Positions 18,247-27,484 of a stretch of DNA of 64,000 nucleotides are shown piece after piece; the first letter of the stretch is position 1, and each line of letters starts with the position of its first letter. Origin of the DNA: JAJDXW01 sp965214795. Its GTDB lineage: Bacteria > Pseudomonadota > Gammaproteobacteria > HK1. The position numbers were made by a program, and so were the translations under genes. The notes beneath the pieces are model-generated. The model made no database searches. It worked only from the letters and a program-made list of their open reading frames with translations, and was not told where the DNA came from. Location of the stretch: NCBI GenBank assembly GCA_965214795.1, contig OZ243976.1, positions 3,038,001-3,102,000 of the forward strand. The letters are read 5' to 3'.

Positions 18247-19388
18247 GACGCGGCGCCCTGCCCTGCCTCCGGGCGCGCCGGGTCGACACCGATCTCGGCC
18301 AATGCCTCGTCCATCGCGGCGAGGACGACGTCCACGTCGCTCTCGACGAGATCGCCCATGACCCCGATGCGGAACGTGCCGGCGGCGGTGAGGCGCCCGG
18401 GGAAGATCACGATGCCGCGCCGCTCGAGAGCGTCGTAGAGCGCCTGGAAGGTGTAGTTCGGATCGTCCGGATCGTGGAAGGTCGCGATGATCGGAGCGGC
18501 CGCCTCGTCGGGGAGCAGGGTCCGGAAGCCGCGTCCCCGGAGCCCGTCGACGAGCCGACGCCAGTTTCGGCGATAGCGCGCCAGCCGATTCGCGGCGCCG
18601 CCCTCGCGCCGGTGCCGCTCGCAGGCCTTGGCGAGCGCGGCGACCACGTGGGTGGGCGGCGTCCACCGCCACCAGCCCGTCTCCTCGAAGAACCGCCACT
18701 GGGCGTGCAGGTCGAGGACCACCGAAGCGCTCCGGCCGGCGGCGGCCTCCAGAGCCGCCCGCCTGGCGATGACCATCGCGATGCCGGGGACGCTCTCGAG
18801 GCACTTGTTGGGCGAGACGAAGACGGCCTCCGCGTCGAGGGCGCGGACGTCGACCGGAAACGCGCCGAAGGATGCGACCGCGTCGACGAGCAGCTTGCGG
18901 CCCCGTTCGCGCGCGACCGCCGCGACCTCCTCGAGCGGGTTGAGGACCCCGGTCCCGGTCTCCGCATGGCAGAGGAGGAGGTGGGTGATTGTCGGGTCGC
19001 GGGCGAGCGCCCCCTCGATGTCGGCGCGGGTCGGAAGGGGCAGCATCGGGAGCTCGAGGGCCGTCACGGCGAGGCCCAGGCCCTCGGCCAGCTCCCGAAG
19101 GCGAAGCCCGTAGAAGCCGTTCTGGACGACGAGCAGCCTTCCGTCGCGCGGCATCAGGGTCTGAAGCCCCGCCTCGATGGCGTAGGTGGCGCTGCCCTGG
19201 ATCGGCACGCACTCGTGGGTGTCCGTCCCGTTGCAGATGTCGAGCAGATAGCGCCGGACCCCCTCGGTGAGCTCGCGGTGCAGGCTCGCGTTGGGGCTCC
19301 GATCGCTCAGCATCTCCGCCTTGACCTCGGGCGCGACGGTGAGCGGCCCCGGGGTCAGCAGATAGCGCTCGTGGCGGCGTTCCGCCAT
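18243..19388 (-). CDS. phnW: 2-aminoethylphosphonate-pyruvate transaminase-like (PhnW family) aminotransferase
   Basis: Class V PLP aminotransferase, 381 residues, most like PhnW, which converts 2-aminoethylphosphonate and pyruvate to phosphonoacetaldehyde and alanine. Evidence: YLLTPGPLTVAPEVKAEML at the N-terminus, CVPIQGSATYAIEA, HAETGTGVLNP, the cofactor Asp in LLVDAVASFGAFPVDV, PLP lysine K195 in VSPNKCLESVPG, and WRWTPPTHVVAALAKA. PhnW usually has SANKC in the Lys motif; here it is SPNKC. ATG 19388 has GAGGAGA upstream. No phosphonoacetaldehyde hydrolase or dehydrogenase is nearby, so the true substrate may be another omega-amino compound. It lies 13 bases after hyuB. Confidence 0.75.
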   Translation of the reverse strand: MAERRHERYLLTPGPLTVAPEVKAEMLSDRSPNASLHRELTEGVRRYLLDICNGTDTHECVPIQGSATYAIEAGLQTLMPRDGRLLVVQNGFYGLRLRELAEGLGLAVTALELPMLPLPTRADIEGALARDPTITHLLLCHAETGTGVLNPLEEVAAVARERGRKLLVDAVASFGAFPVDVRALDAEAVFVSPNKCLESVPGIAMVIARRAALEAAAGRSASVVLDLHAQWRFFEETGWWRWTPPTHVVAALAKACERHRREGGAANRLARYRRNWRRLVDGLRGRGFRTLLPDEAAAPIIATFHDPDDPNYTFQALYDALERRGIVIFPGRLTAAGTFRIGVMGDLVESDVDVVLAAMDEALAEIGVDPARPEAGQGAAS

Positions 19389-19401
19389 GGAGCGGTTCTC
19401 C

Positions 19402-21426
19402 TCAGTCTCCGGGCGGACCGGGTGCGAGTTCCTCCCGCAGGCGGGCCAGCTCCGCCTCGACCCGCCGGCGGGCGGGGCCCGGGTCCCCGACCCGCTCGTG
19501 GAGCGGCACGACCGCCCCCTCGGAGAGCCGCGGGATGGCCCGGTTGAAGAGCTCGCGGCGCCGGCGCGCCCGGACGTTCGTCCCGAGCTGCATGAGGAGC
19601 GCATTCAGCTCCGACATGGTCGCGTCGTCGAAGACCGCCTCCCACGCCTCCCGCTCGGGGCCGAAATCGAAGTCCTTGAACGGCCCGCGCTCTTCGCGCA
19701 TGCGGGCACGGAGCGCCTCCGTCCCGGCCGCGTCCACCGCGCCGCCGGCGATCACGACGCCGTACTCGCGCCGCGCCGCTTCCTCGCTCACGTAGCCGAA
19801 GCGCACGTCTTCGCCGACCCGCTCCGGCGAGCGGTCGAGAGGATCGCCGTACCCCCCGCCTCCCGGCGTCAGAATCGCGACGATGTCCCCCGGCTCGGGG
19901 TAGAAGATGTCGAGCTTGCCGAGCTCGACCTCGTGGTTCGTGTTCGGGTTGACGACGACCCGCGCCTTGGCGCCCGGCCTCCCGCCCGCGGCGCCCCAGG
20001 GGCGGAAGACGAACCGCTCCATCCCGCGGCCGAGGACCGCGCTCCCGGGCTGGGCGACCCGGACGCTGAAGACGACCCCGGTGCCGCCCCGCCAGCGCCC
20101 CGCCCCGCCGGAGTCCGTCCGGAGCGCGTAGTCGGTGATCATCGCCTCCGCCTCTTCCTCGGTCTTCTCGATGGGCGTGTTGCGCTGGTTGGCGAGGCTC
20201 GAGTCGCGTCCGTCCACCCCGTCCGCGCCGAAGCGGGCCCCGGTTCCGCCCACCAGCGACTGGAGCACCATCACCTTGCGCGCCCCGCCCCGGTCCTGCT
20301 CGACGAGCACCGAGGGGATCATGATGCCCCCGCTCGGGGCCGGCATGAGCTCCGGCTCGGCCCGGGTCATCGCCCCCACGATGGCTTCGTTGAGACGGAT
20401 CGCGGTCGCGCTCCGGACCCCGACGGCGGCCGGAGGCTCCGGATTGACGACGGTTCCCCGCGGCGCCTCCACGGTGACGTGGTCGAACATGCCGTGGTTG
20501 AGGGGGATGGTCTTGTCGTGGCTGAAGACGTAGTGCATGAGCTTCAGGGTGAGCCAGGGGTGGCGCTTGCCCCCGGTCGGAACGTTGTAGGCCGCGTCCA
20601 CCTGGGGGTCGGAGCCGGTGAAGTCGAGATGCACCTCGCCGGCGCGCGCGGTCATCCGGCAGCGAACGCGCACCGGCACGTCGGAGTTGAAGTCGTCGTC
20701 CAGGAAGTCCCAGAACTCGTAGGTGCCGTCGGGGATCTTCTTCTGGACCGCAAGCGCCTTGCTGGCCGCGTACTCCGCGAGGTCGCTCTGCGCTTGCAGG
20801 AACGTGTCGACCCCGTGCAGCGCCACGAGCTCGCGGATCCGGCGCTCGCCCACCCGCAGCGCGGCGAGCATGGCTTCGATGTCGCCGAGGTTCTCCTCCG
20901 GCATCCGACAGTTCGCGCGGTACAGGGTCAGGAAGTCCCGGTTCATTTCCCCCGCCTTGACGAGCTTGAGAGGCGGGATCTGGAACCCCTCCTCGAAGAG
21001 CTCGGCGAACCGCGGCGAGATGCTGGACGGCACCGCCCCGCCGATGTCGGAGGAGTGGATGAAGTCCCAGCAGTGGGCGACGACGCGCCCGTCCTCGAAG
21101 ACCGGCTTGATGAGGTGGAGATCCGGCATGTGGGTGGACAACCCCTCGCTGTCGTAGGGGTGGTTCGTGATCACCACGTCGCCCGGCTCGAGGTCGTCGA
21201 TCCGCGCGAGGGCGGGGCCCAGGTCGCTGTCGAGGAATCCGGAGACACCGAGGTCGGTGGGATAGGCGAAGAGCCGTCCCTCCGGGGTCGCGACGGACGT
21301 TCCGAAGTCGCCCGCTTCCTTGACGTAGGTCGTGCGGGCGGTCCGTTGCAGGGTGATCGCCATCTCCTCGGTGATGGCGGTGAACTTGTGGAAGAAGATC
21401 TCCACCAGGACGGGATCGAGCTTCAT
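19402..21426 (-). CDS. hyuB: Hydantoinase B / oxoprolinase family subunit (HyuB)
   Basis: Second subunit of an ATP-dependent hydantoinase/oxoprolinase (HyuA-HyuB) enzyme, 674 residues. Recognisable family segments include AGDFGTSVATPEGRLFAYP, VVITNHPYDSEGLSTHMPD, CWDFIHSSDIGGA, NVPTGGKRHPWLTLKLM, LNHGMFDHV, PSGGIMIPS and TPGGGGYGDPLDRSPE. The enzyme opens five-membered lactam/imide rings or carboxylates ketones, with ATP used by HyuA. ATG 21426 overlaps the hyuA stop as ATGA. The C-terminus ends in a low-complexity RLREELAPGPPGD tail. Substrate class is uncertain: N-methylhydantoin, 5-oxoproline and aromatic ketones are all known in the family. Confidence 0.88.
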   Translation of the reverse strand: MKLDPVLVEIFFHKFTAITEEMAITLQRTARTTYVKEAGDFGTSVATPEGRLFAYPTDLGVSGFLDSDLGPALARIDDLEPGDVVITNHPYDSEGLSTHMPDLHLIKPVFEDGRVVAHCWDFIHSSDIGGAVPSSISPRFAELFEEGFQIPPLKLVKAGEMNRDFLTLYRANCRMPEENLGDIEAMLAALRVGERRIRELVALHGVDTFLQAQSDLAEYAASKALAVQKKIPDGTYEFWDFLDDDFNSDVPVRVRCRMTARAGEVHLDFTGSDPQVDAAYNVPTGGKRHPWLTLKLMHYVFSHDKTIPLNHGMFDHVTVEAPRGTVVNPEPPAAVGVRSATAIRLNEAIVGAMTRAEPELMPAPSGGIMIPSVLVEQDRGGARKVMVLQSLVGGTGARFGADGVDGRDSSLANQRNTPIEKTEEEAEAMITDYALRTDSGGAGRWRGGTGVVFSVRVAQPGSAVLGRGMERFVFRPWGAAGGRPGAKARVVVNPNTNHEVELGKLDIFYPEPGDIVAILTPGGGGYGDPLDRSPERVGEDVRFGYVSEEAARREYGVVIAGGAVDAAGTEALRARMREERGPFKDFDFGPEREAWEAVFDDATMSELNALLMQLGTNVRARRRRELFNRAIPRLSEGAVVPLHERVGDPGPARRRVEAELARLREELAPGPPGD

Positions 21427-23531
21427 GCCGCGTCGGACTCGGTGAGAAGGAGGGTGCCGAGCCGGTCGGTCCGCGCCTGCCAGCCGGGGAGCAGGAACGT
21501 CGTCGTGTCCGCCTGCTCGATGATGGCGGGACCGCGCAGGACGGCCCCGGACCCGACCCCGGCCCGCGCGTAGACATCGACGGTGATGCTCCGCCCCTCG
21601 TGCCAGACGCTGCGCTGGCCGGTCGGACGGGCCTGCCCGGTCTGCCCAGCCTGCCCAGTCTCCCCGGGCGCGGCGGACGGCAGGTCCACGGGTGCGACGC
21701 GCCCGATCACCGCGAGCCGGATCGTGGTCGTCTGGACCGGGGTGTCCGGATTGCTGAAGCCATAGCGCCGGTGGTGCTCCTCGTGGAAGAGTCGCGCTAC
21801 CGTCTCGCCGTTCAGACCCTCTCTCCGATCGGAGGGGATGATTACATTCAATTCATAGGATTGCGAGGGATATCGCAGGTTGAACGAAATGACGAAATCG
21901 TGCGCCCCGACGAGCGATCCCTCGCGCGAGACCCACGCGGCGGCTTCCCCCCCGAGTTCCTCCAGAATAGCCGCGATGACGGGCCAGCCATCCGACGCCG
22001 GGTCCACGACCTCGGGGGAGCCGATGAGATGCTGCCCCGTTCGCACGTAGTCGCGGCGCACGTCGGCGAGGACCGCGCCGAGGGCGCAGAAGGTCCCCGG
22101 CGCGGCCGGAATGAGCACCGACCGGATCCCCGCCTCGCGGACCAGCAGGTTGGCGTGGGTCGGGCCCGCCCCCCCGTAGGCAAGCAGCGCATACCGGCGC
22201 GGGTCGACCCCGGCCTGGGCGAGGAGCTTCGTGATCTCCGCCGCCATCTTGGCGCTCGCGACGCGGAGCGCGGCGGAGGCCGCCTCCCTCGCCCGGTCCG
22301 GACCGGAGAAGCCGAGCTGGTCCGCGATGGCGTCGAGGGCGGCCACCGCGGCGTCGATGTCGAGGGCCATGCGGCCGTCGAGGAAGCGGGCCGGGTCGAT
22401 GATCCCGAGGGCGAGATAGCAGTCGGTCACCGCCGGCACGGTCCCGCCACGGCCGTAACAGACCGGCCCCGGGTCGGCTCCGACGGAGACCGGGCCGACC
22501 TTGAGAAGCCCCTGCGCATCGACCCGGAGAACGGAGCCGCCCCCGGCGCCGATCGCCGATACGTTGACGACCGGCATCATCAGGGGGAAGTCGCCCACCT
22601 CGGTGCTCGCGGTGAACTCCGGCACCCCGGCCTGACAGAGCGAGATGTCCGTGCTCGTGCCGCCCATGTCGAAGGTGAGGAGCTGCGCCCGGCCGGCGTC
22701 CGAGCCGACCCGGGTCGATGCCACCACCCCCGATGCCGGACCCGAAAGCACGGTCTCGATGGGACGCTCGCGAGCCGTCCCGATGCTCAGGGTCCCCCCG
22801 TTGTTGGCGGTGATGTAGATCGGGGCCGCCACCCCCTGTGCCGCGACGCGCGTCTCCAGGCGTTCGAGGTAGCCGCTCATGAGGGGCTGGATATACGCGT
22901 TCAGGGCGGCGACGAGACAGCGTTCGTACTCGCGCACCTCGGGCCAGACCGCGCTCGACTCCGAGATCCGGACGTCCGGGAGCGCCGCGCGCAGCGCCTC
23001 CGACACCGTCCGCTCGAGCGAGCCGTCCCGGTAGGCGTTGAGCAGCATCACCGCGACCGCGTCGACCCCGGCGTCGCGGAGCCGGGCCGCGAGGGCCTCG
23101 ATCTCGGCGGCGCCCGGCGTTTCGTCGACACTGCCGTCCGACCGCATGCGGGCGCCGACCTCGAAGACCCGGTCGCGCGGCACCAGGGGCGTCTCGCGCG
23201 GCGCGGTGAAGTCGTACGAGCTCGGGAGGCGGAGCCGCGCGATCTCGAGGACGTCCCGGTTGCCCTTCGAGACGACGAGAGCCACGCGCGCTCCCCGCCG
23301 CTGGATGATCGCGTTGAGGCCGATGGTGGTGCCGTGCACGATCAGCTCGACGTCGCCGAGGTCCACGCCGAAGGCTTCGACGAGGGCGCGCATCCCGCCC
23401 TCCACGGCCGCCGCGGGGTCCTCCGGAACGCTCGGCTCCTTGTGGAACCGAAGCCGTGTCTCGGCCATGTCCACCAGCACGAAGTCGGTGAACGTCCCGC
23501 CCACGTCTATGCCGATCCGATAGCGCGCCAT
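21423..23531 (-). CDS. hyuA: Hydantoinase A / oxoprolinase family ATPase subunit (HyuA)
   Basis: ATP-using subunit, 702 residues, with an actin-like ASKHA fold: RIGIDVGGTFTDFVLVD at the N-terminus, VHGTTIGLNAIIQRRGARVA, the second phosphate loop in TFDMGGTSTDISLC, IGAGGGSVLRVDAQG, GADPGPVCYGRGG and LAYGGAGPTHANLL. The start at ATG 23531 places the first phosphate loop within ten residues; the open frame extends six codons further without support. Near the C-terminus is a short repetitive insert, GETGQAGQTGQARPTGQ, encoded by a degenerate tandem repeat at 21630-21668. Followed by hyuB with ATGA overlap. Separated from the upstream binding-protein gene by a strong terminator. Confidence 0.9.
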   Translation of the reverse strand: MARYRIGIDVGGTFTDFVLVDMAETRLRFHKEPSVPEDPAAAVEGGMRALVEAFGVDLGDVELIVHGTTIGLNAIIQRRGARVALVVSKGNRDVLEIARLRLPSSYDFTAPRETPLVPRDRVFEVGARMRSDGSVDETPGAAEIEALAARLRDAGVDAVAVMLLNAYRDGSLERTVSEALRAALPDVRISESSAVWPEVREYERCLVAALNAYIQPLMSGYLERLETRVAAQGVAAPIYITANNGGTLSIGTARERPIETVLSGPASGVVASTRVGSDAGRAQLLTFDMGGTSTDISLCQAGVPEFTASTEVGDFPLMMPVVNVSAIGAGGGSVLRVDAQGLLKVGPVSVGADPGPVCYGRGGTVPAVTDCYLALGIIDPARFLDGRMALDIDAAVAALDAIADQLGFSGPDRAREAASAALRVASAKMAAEITKLLAQAGVDPRRYALLAYGGAGPTHANLLVREAGIRSVLIPAAPGTFCALGAVLADVRRDYVRTGQHLIGSPEVVDPASDGWPVIAAILEELGGEAAAWVSREGSLVGAHDFVISFNLRYPSQSYELNVIIPSDRREGLNGETVARLFHEEHHRRYGFSNPDTPVQTTTIRLAVIGRVAPVDLPSAAPGETGQAGQTGQARPTGQRSVWHEGRSITVDVYARAGVGSGAVLRGPAIIEQADTTTFLLPGWQARTDRLGTLLLTESDAA

Positions 23532-23710
23532 CGCCGGCGATCCTCGCAAAAACGGTCATGGTCCGCTCGTTCGCAGCCGCCCCGCCGCATGAAAGTCGGG
23601 GTGGGGCTGAACGGAGGGGTTCCACGCGGCACTGCGGCCGCGCTCCAGTGAGAGCGGCGGCGGCGACACCGTGGCCGATCTTTCAATGGTGAGCGTGGCT
23701 TCCCGTTGTC

Positions 23711-23745
23711 AAAAGGGGGTGGCCGCGGCCGGCGCCGCGGCCACC
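23711..23745 (-). terminator. Rho-independent terminator after the solute-binding protein gene
   Basis: Perfect 12 bp stem GGTGGCCGCGGC / GCCGCGGCCACC with a 4-base loop (23718-23745), followed on the minus strand by CCCCCTTTT. It lies about 20 bases past the stop of the binding-protein gene and ahead of hyuA, so the transport genes and the hyu genes may be separate transcripts or differ in level. Confidence 0.65.
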
Positions 23746-23764
23746 GGACCCTCCGGGATCGGAT

Positions 23765-25369
23765 TCAGTCCATGGTCACCCACCGGACCTCCAGCCAGTT
23801 GTCGGGCCGGATCCGGACGCTCACGTTCGGCCGCATCGCGTACACCAGGACCTGGTGGTGCAGCGGCGCATAGAGCACGTCCTCCTTGATCGACCGGTAG
23901 ACCGCCTGCAGCTTCCGGTGGCGTCCGTCAACGTCGAGGGTCGCCCGCGCGTCGCGGATCGCCGCGTCGAGCTCCGGGTCCGAGTTCATCGAGTAGTTGT
24001 AGATCCCTTCGCCCGAATCTTCCTCGGTGGTCATCACCATCGTCTGGGCCATGTACGTCCCGTCGAAGAAGGGCGAGTTGAAGCCCATCAGGAACATCGT
24101 CGAGTCGCGCTTCCAGAGCCTCTCCCCGAAGTACACCGCCCGGGGCATCAGGTTGAGCGACACGTCGAGCCCCGTTTGAGCGAGCATGGTGGCCGCCGCG
24201 CGGCAGATCTGCTCGTCGTTGATGTAGCGGTTGTTCGGGCAGTCCAGGGTGAACGAGAAGCCGTCCGGATAGCCCGCCTCCGCGAGGAGCGCCTTCGCCG
24301 CGTCCGGGTCATGGCCGCTGAGAACGTCCAGCTCGCGGTCGTAGCCGACGTTGCCCGGGGCGAGGATCTGGCCGGTCGGGGTGGCGTAGCCCCGCATGAC
24401 GGTGCGCACGATCGCCTCGGAGTCGAGGGCAAGATTGACGGCCTCGCGGACGCGCCGGTCCTTGAACGGGTTCTTGCCCCCCGCGTCGCCGTGCTGGAGC
24501 GACTCGCTGCCCACGTCGAAGGCGAAGAAGAGAGTCCGGAACTCGTCGGTGACCTCGAGCTTGATATCCGGGTTCGCCGCGAGCTGGGCGACGTTCTGGC
24601 TCGGGATGGCGGTCACGAGGTCGAGCTGACCGGAAACGAGGGCGGCTATCCGGGTCGGGTCGCTCGAGATCGGCTGGAACACGATCTCGTCGATGTCGCC
24701 GTCCATGGTTCCCCAGTAATCGGGATTGCGGGTGAGGACGGTGCGTGCGTCCGGCTCGCGGGTCTTGAGCGCGTAGGGTCCCGTGCCGTTCGCGTTGAGG
24801 ACGGAGTACAGCTCCTCCTTCTCCTTGAGGTCCTGCGGGCGCGGGACGTTGTTGGCCTCCACCCAGTCCTTGTCCATGATGAAGATATACCCGAGCTTGT
24901 CGAGGAGGACCGGATCCGGCTCCCGGGTCACGAGGTCGATGGTGAGATCGTCGACGATCCGGGTCTCCGCGATGTTCGCGACGAAGCCCTTGAACTGGGA
25001 GGTCTCGGCCTGCGCGCGCGCGATCGACATCGCGACGTCGTCCGCGCCGAAGGCCGCCCCGTCGTGGAACTCGACATCCGGCCGGAGGCTGAAGCGCCAC
25101 TCGTTCGGCCCGAGGATCTCCCACCCCGTCGCGAGCTGCGGCGCCTTGGCGAGCGCCTTGTCGCGGGTGACGAGGGCCTCGTACATCATGGACAGGACCG
25201 AGATCGTGGTCTGGATGTTCTGGGCGTGCGGGTCCATCGTGCCCGCGTCGGCCTGGGCGCCGATGCGAAGCGTCTTCGCGGCGGCCGGACCGGACGCGGC
25301 GAAGGCGCCGACGGCGGCGGCCACGGCAAGCGCGGCAAACGGATGACGCCTGGTCTGCTGTCTGGACAT
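23765..25369 (-). CDS. ABC transporter substrate-binding protein, peptide/opine family (SBP_bac_5)
   Basis: Periplasmic binding protein of family 5 (DppA/OppA-like), 534 residues. The N-terminus is a signal peptide (charged MSRQQTRRH, hydrophobic core, cleavage around SGPAAA-K). The mature part begins KTLRIGAQADAGTMDPHAQ, followed by MMYEALVTRD, WRFSLRPDVEFHDGAAFGADDV, the ISSDPTRIAALVSGQLDLV region, NPFKDRRVREAVNLALD and PGNVGYDRELDVL. ATG 25369 has AGGAGAG upstream. It delivers its ligand to the permeases encoded just before it. Ligand unknown; this family binds peptides, opines, nickel chelates and glutathione. Ends at a strong terminator. Confidence 0.9.
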   Translation of the reverse strand: MSRQQTRRHPFAALAVAAAVGAFAASGPAAAKTLRIGAQADAGTMDPHAQNIQTTISVLSMMYEALVTRDKALAKAPQLATGWEILGPNEWRFSLRPDVEFHDGAAFGADDVAMSIARAQAETSQFKGFVANIAETRIVDDLTIDLVTREPDPVLLDKLGYIFIMDKDWVEANNVPRPQDLKEKEELYSVLNANGTGPYALKTREPDARTVLTRNPDYWGTMDGDIDEIVFQPISSDPTRIAALVSGQLDLVTAIPSQNVAQLAANPDIKLEVTDEFRTLFFAFDVGSESLQHGDAGGKNPFKDRRVREAVNLALDSEAIVRTVMRGYATPTGQILAPGNVGYDRELDVLSGHDPDAAKALLAEAGYPDGFSFTLDCPNNRYINDEQICRAAATMLAQTGLDVSLNLMPRAVYFGERLWKRDSTMFLMGFNSPFFDGTYMAQTMVMTTEEDSGEGIYNYSMNSDPELDAAIRDARATLDVDGRHRKLQAVYRSIKEDVLYAPLHHQVLVYAMRPNVSVRIRPDNWLEVRWVTMD

Positions 25370-25474
25370 GGATTGCTCTCCTTGGTTCTCAGGTTGACCG
25401 GGACGCGCCGACTCGCGGCGCCCCCATTCAGCTACCGCTCGGGCGCGGCGCATGAAGACGACGGTGGTGGCCCG

Positions 25475-26431
25475 TCATTTCAGCCTCGGATTCAGGGCGT
25501 CCCGGAGGAAGTCCCCGAGCAGATTGATGCTGAGCACCAGGATCACCAGCGCACAGCCCGGCACGATGGCGATCCACCATTCACCGGAGAAGAGGTACCC
25601 GTTGCCGATGCGGATGAGGGTCCCGAGCGAAGGCTCGGTGGGCGGCACCCCCAGGCCGACGAAGGACAGGGTAGCCTCCAGGATGACCGCGACGGCAAGG
25701 TGGATCGTGCCGATCACGAGCACCGAGGTGAGCACGTTCGGCAGGATGTGCTTGATCATGATGCTCCACGCCGAGATGCCCATCATGGTGGCCGCGGCCA
25801 CGTAGTCCCGGTTTCGCTCGACGAGGGTCGCGCCCCGCACCGGGCGCGCGTACTGCACCCAACCCGAGAGCCCGATCGCGAGGATCAGCACGAAGACGGC
25901 GACGCGGTCGCGGTCGGCCTGCCCGAACGCGGCGCGGGAGACCCCGTCCGCCATCACCGCGATCAGGATGGCCGGAAACGTGAGCTGGATGTCGGCGACG
26001 CGCATGGTGACCGCATCCACCCAGCCCCCGACGAAGCCGGCGACGAGGCCGGCGGTGACCCCGATCGACACTGCGAGCAGCACGCCGGCGAGGCCGACGA
26101 AGAGCGAGACGCGGGCGCCGAAGACGATCGCCGAGATCATGTCGCGGCCCTGGTCGTCGGTCCCGAGCAGGAAACGCGGGTCGCCGCCGTCGAGCCACAC
26201 CGGAGCGAGAAACGCGTCCTGAAGCCGGAACTGGTTCGGATCGAAGGCATGGTAGGGGGCGACGATTTGCGGGGCGAGGCCCGCGATCGTGAACAGGAGA
26301 AGGACCACGGCGGCCGTGAGCGCGGCCGGATCGCGCACGAAGTCGTGCAGGAGGTCGCTCCGACGCAGGCGATCCCGCCACCCGGGACGCCGCGCCGCCC
26401 GCGTGCTCACCGGCAGGTCCCCGGCCGCCAT
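25475..26431 (-). CDS. ABC transporter permease, DppC/OppC type
   Basis: Inner-membrane permease of 318 residues with the N-terminal OppC-type segment (hydrophobic stretch ALTAAVVLLLFTIAGLAP, then HAFDPNQFRLQDAFLAP, FLLGTDDQGRDMISAIVFGA) and about six membrane helices. The coupling motif that contacts the ATPase is in RNRDYVAAATMMGISAWSIM (EAA-like). It pairs with the DppB-type permease upstream; the start ATG 26431 overlaps that gene's TGA by one base (TGATG). The required ATPases are not adjacent and may be one of the two pairs at 2.65-4.68 or 10.4-12.4 kb. Confidence 0.9.
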   Translation of the reverse strand: MAAGDLPVSTRAARRPGWRDRLRRSDLLHDFVRDPAALTAAVVLLLFTIAGLAPQIVAPYHAFDPNQFRLQDAFLAPVWLDGGDPRFLLGTDDQGRDMISAIVFGARVSLFVGLAGVLLAVSIGVTAGLVAGFVGGWVDAVTMRVADIQLTFPAILIAVMADGVSRAAFGQADRDRVAVFVLILAIGLSGWVQYARPVRGATLVERNRDYVAAATMMGISAWSIMIKHILPNVLTSVLVIGTIHLAVAVILEATLSFVGLGVPPTEPSLGTLIRIGNGYLFSGEWWIAIVPGCALVILVLSINLLGDFLRDALNPRLK

Positions 26432-27414
26432 CAGGCCCGCCCCGGCTCGGTGCGGTGGCGGAGCCGCGGATCGATGACGAGGTAGAGGAGGTCGACGAAC
26501 AGGTTGATGGCGACGAACAGCGCCGCGATCAGGATGAGGTAGGCGGACATCATGGAGACGTCGGCGGCCGCAACGGACTGCAGGAACAGGAGCCCGAGAC
26601 CCGGCCACTGGAAGACCGCTTCGGTGATCACCGCGAACGCGATGATCGATCCGAGCTGCAGCCCGACGATGGTAACGACCGGGATCAGGGTGTTGCGGAG
26701 CGCGTGGCGATAGTGGACCGCCCGGTGCGAGAGCCCGCGGGCGCGGGCGAAACGGATGTAGTCGGTGCGGATCACCTCCAGCATCTCGGCCCGCACGAGG
26801 CGCATGATCATCGCTATCTGGAACGCGGCGAGGGTGAGCGCCGGCATGACGAGCGCCTTGAGCCCGCTGGCGGAGAGAAAGCCCGTCGTCCACCATCCGA
26901 GATCGACGACTTCGCCGCGGCCGAAGGAAGGCAGCATGCCGAGCTTGACGGAAAAGAGCCAGATGAGGATGAGCCCCATGAAGAAGGACGGCATCGAGAT
27001 GCCGAACAGGGAGGCGGAGAGCAGGAGCCGACTCGCGAGACGGCCCCGGTTGAGGGCCGCGTACACCCCGGCCGGAATTCCGACGACGACCGCAATGAGC
27101 ATTCCGGTCACCGCGAGCTCGATGGTCGCCGGAAGCCGCTCGACGAGGACCGCCTCGACGGCGCGGCCGAGCCGATAGCTGATGCCGAAGTCGCCCTGGA
27201 AGACGCTCCCGAGATAGGCGAGGAACTGGAGCGCGACCGGGCGATCGAGCCCGAGCTCCGCGCGGACCGCCGCGCGCTGCGCCTGCGTCGAGTCGATCCC
27301 GAGAACCGCGAGCAACGGATCGCCGAGGAAACGGAACATGAAGAAGGCCACCGCGGTGACGACGAGCATCACGATGACGGCCTGGCCGAGCCGGCGGACG
27401 AGGAAGCTCACCAT
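26431..27414 (-). CDS. ABC transporter permease, DppB/OppB type
   Basis: Inner-membrane permease of about 327 residues. It has the N-terminal OppB helix (FLVRRLGQAVIVMLVVTAVAF), the family segment AELGLDRPVALQFLAYLGSV, QGDFGISYRLGRAV, PATIELAVTGMLIAV, and the EAA-like motif in IRTDYIRFARARGLSHRAV. It ends with LVDLLYLVIDPRLR, as in other DppB proteins. ATG 27414 (a GTG at 27417 is possible) follows a G-rich tract. It is downstream of the class V aminotransferase gene on the same strand, separated by a short GC-rich low-complexity stretch. Confidence 0.9.
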   Translation of the reverse strand: MVSFLVRRLGQAVIVMLVVTAVAFFMFRFLGDPLLAVLGIDSTQAQRAAVRAELGLDRPVALQFLAYLGSVFQGDFGISYRLGRAVEAVLVERLPATIELAVTGMLIAVVVGIPAGVYAALNRGRLASRLLLSASLFGISMPSFFMGLILIWLFSVKLGMLPSFGRGEVVDLGWWTTGFLSASGLKALVMPALTLAAFQIAMIMRLVRAEMLEVIRTDYIRFARARGLSHRAVHYRHALRNTLIPVVTIVGLQLGSIIAFAVITEAVFQWPGLGLLFLQSVAAADVSMMSAYLILIAALFVAINLFVDLLYLVIDPRLRHRTEPGRA

Positions 27415-27484
27415 CACCCCGCCCCCGGTCCCGCCCTCGGTCCCGCCCGCGGGCCGGCCGCCGCCGGGACCGCCCCGCTCCGGG

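Noticed and set aside
19387..21573. 728-residue plus-strand open frame
   Set aside because: Shadow of hyuB on the other strand; composition is Arg/Gly/His/Val rich with no family features.
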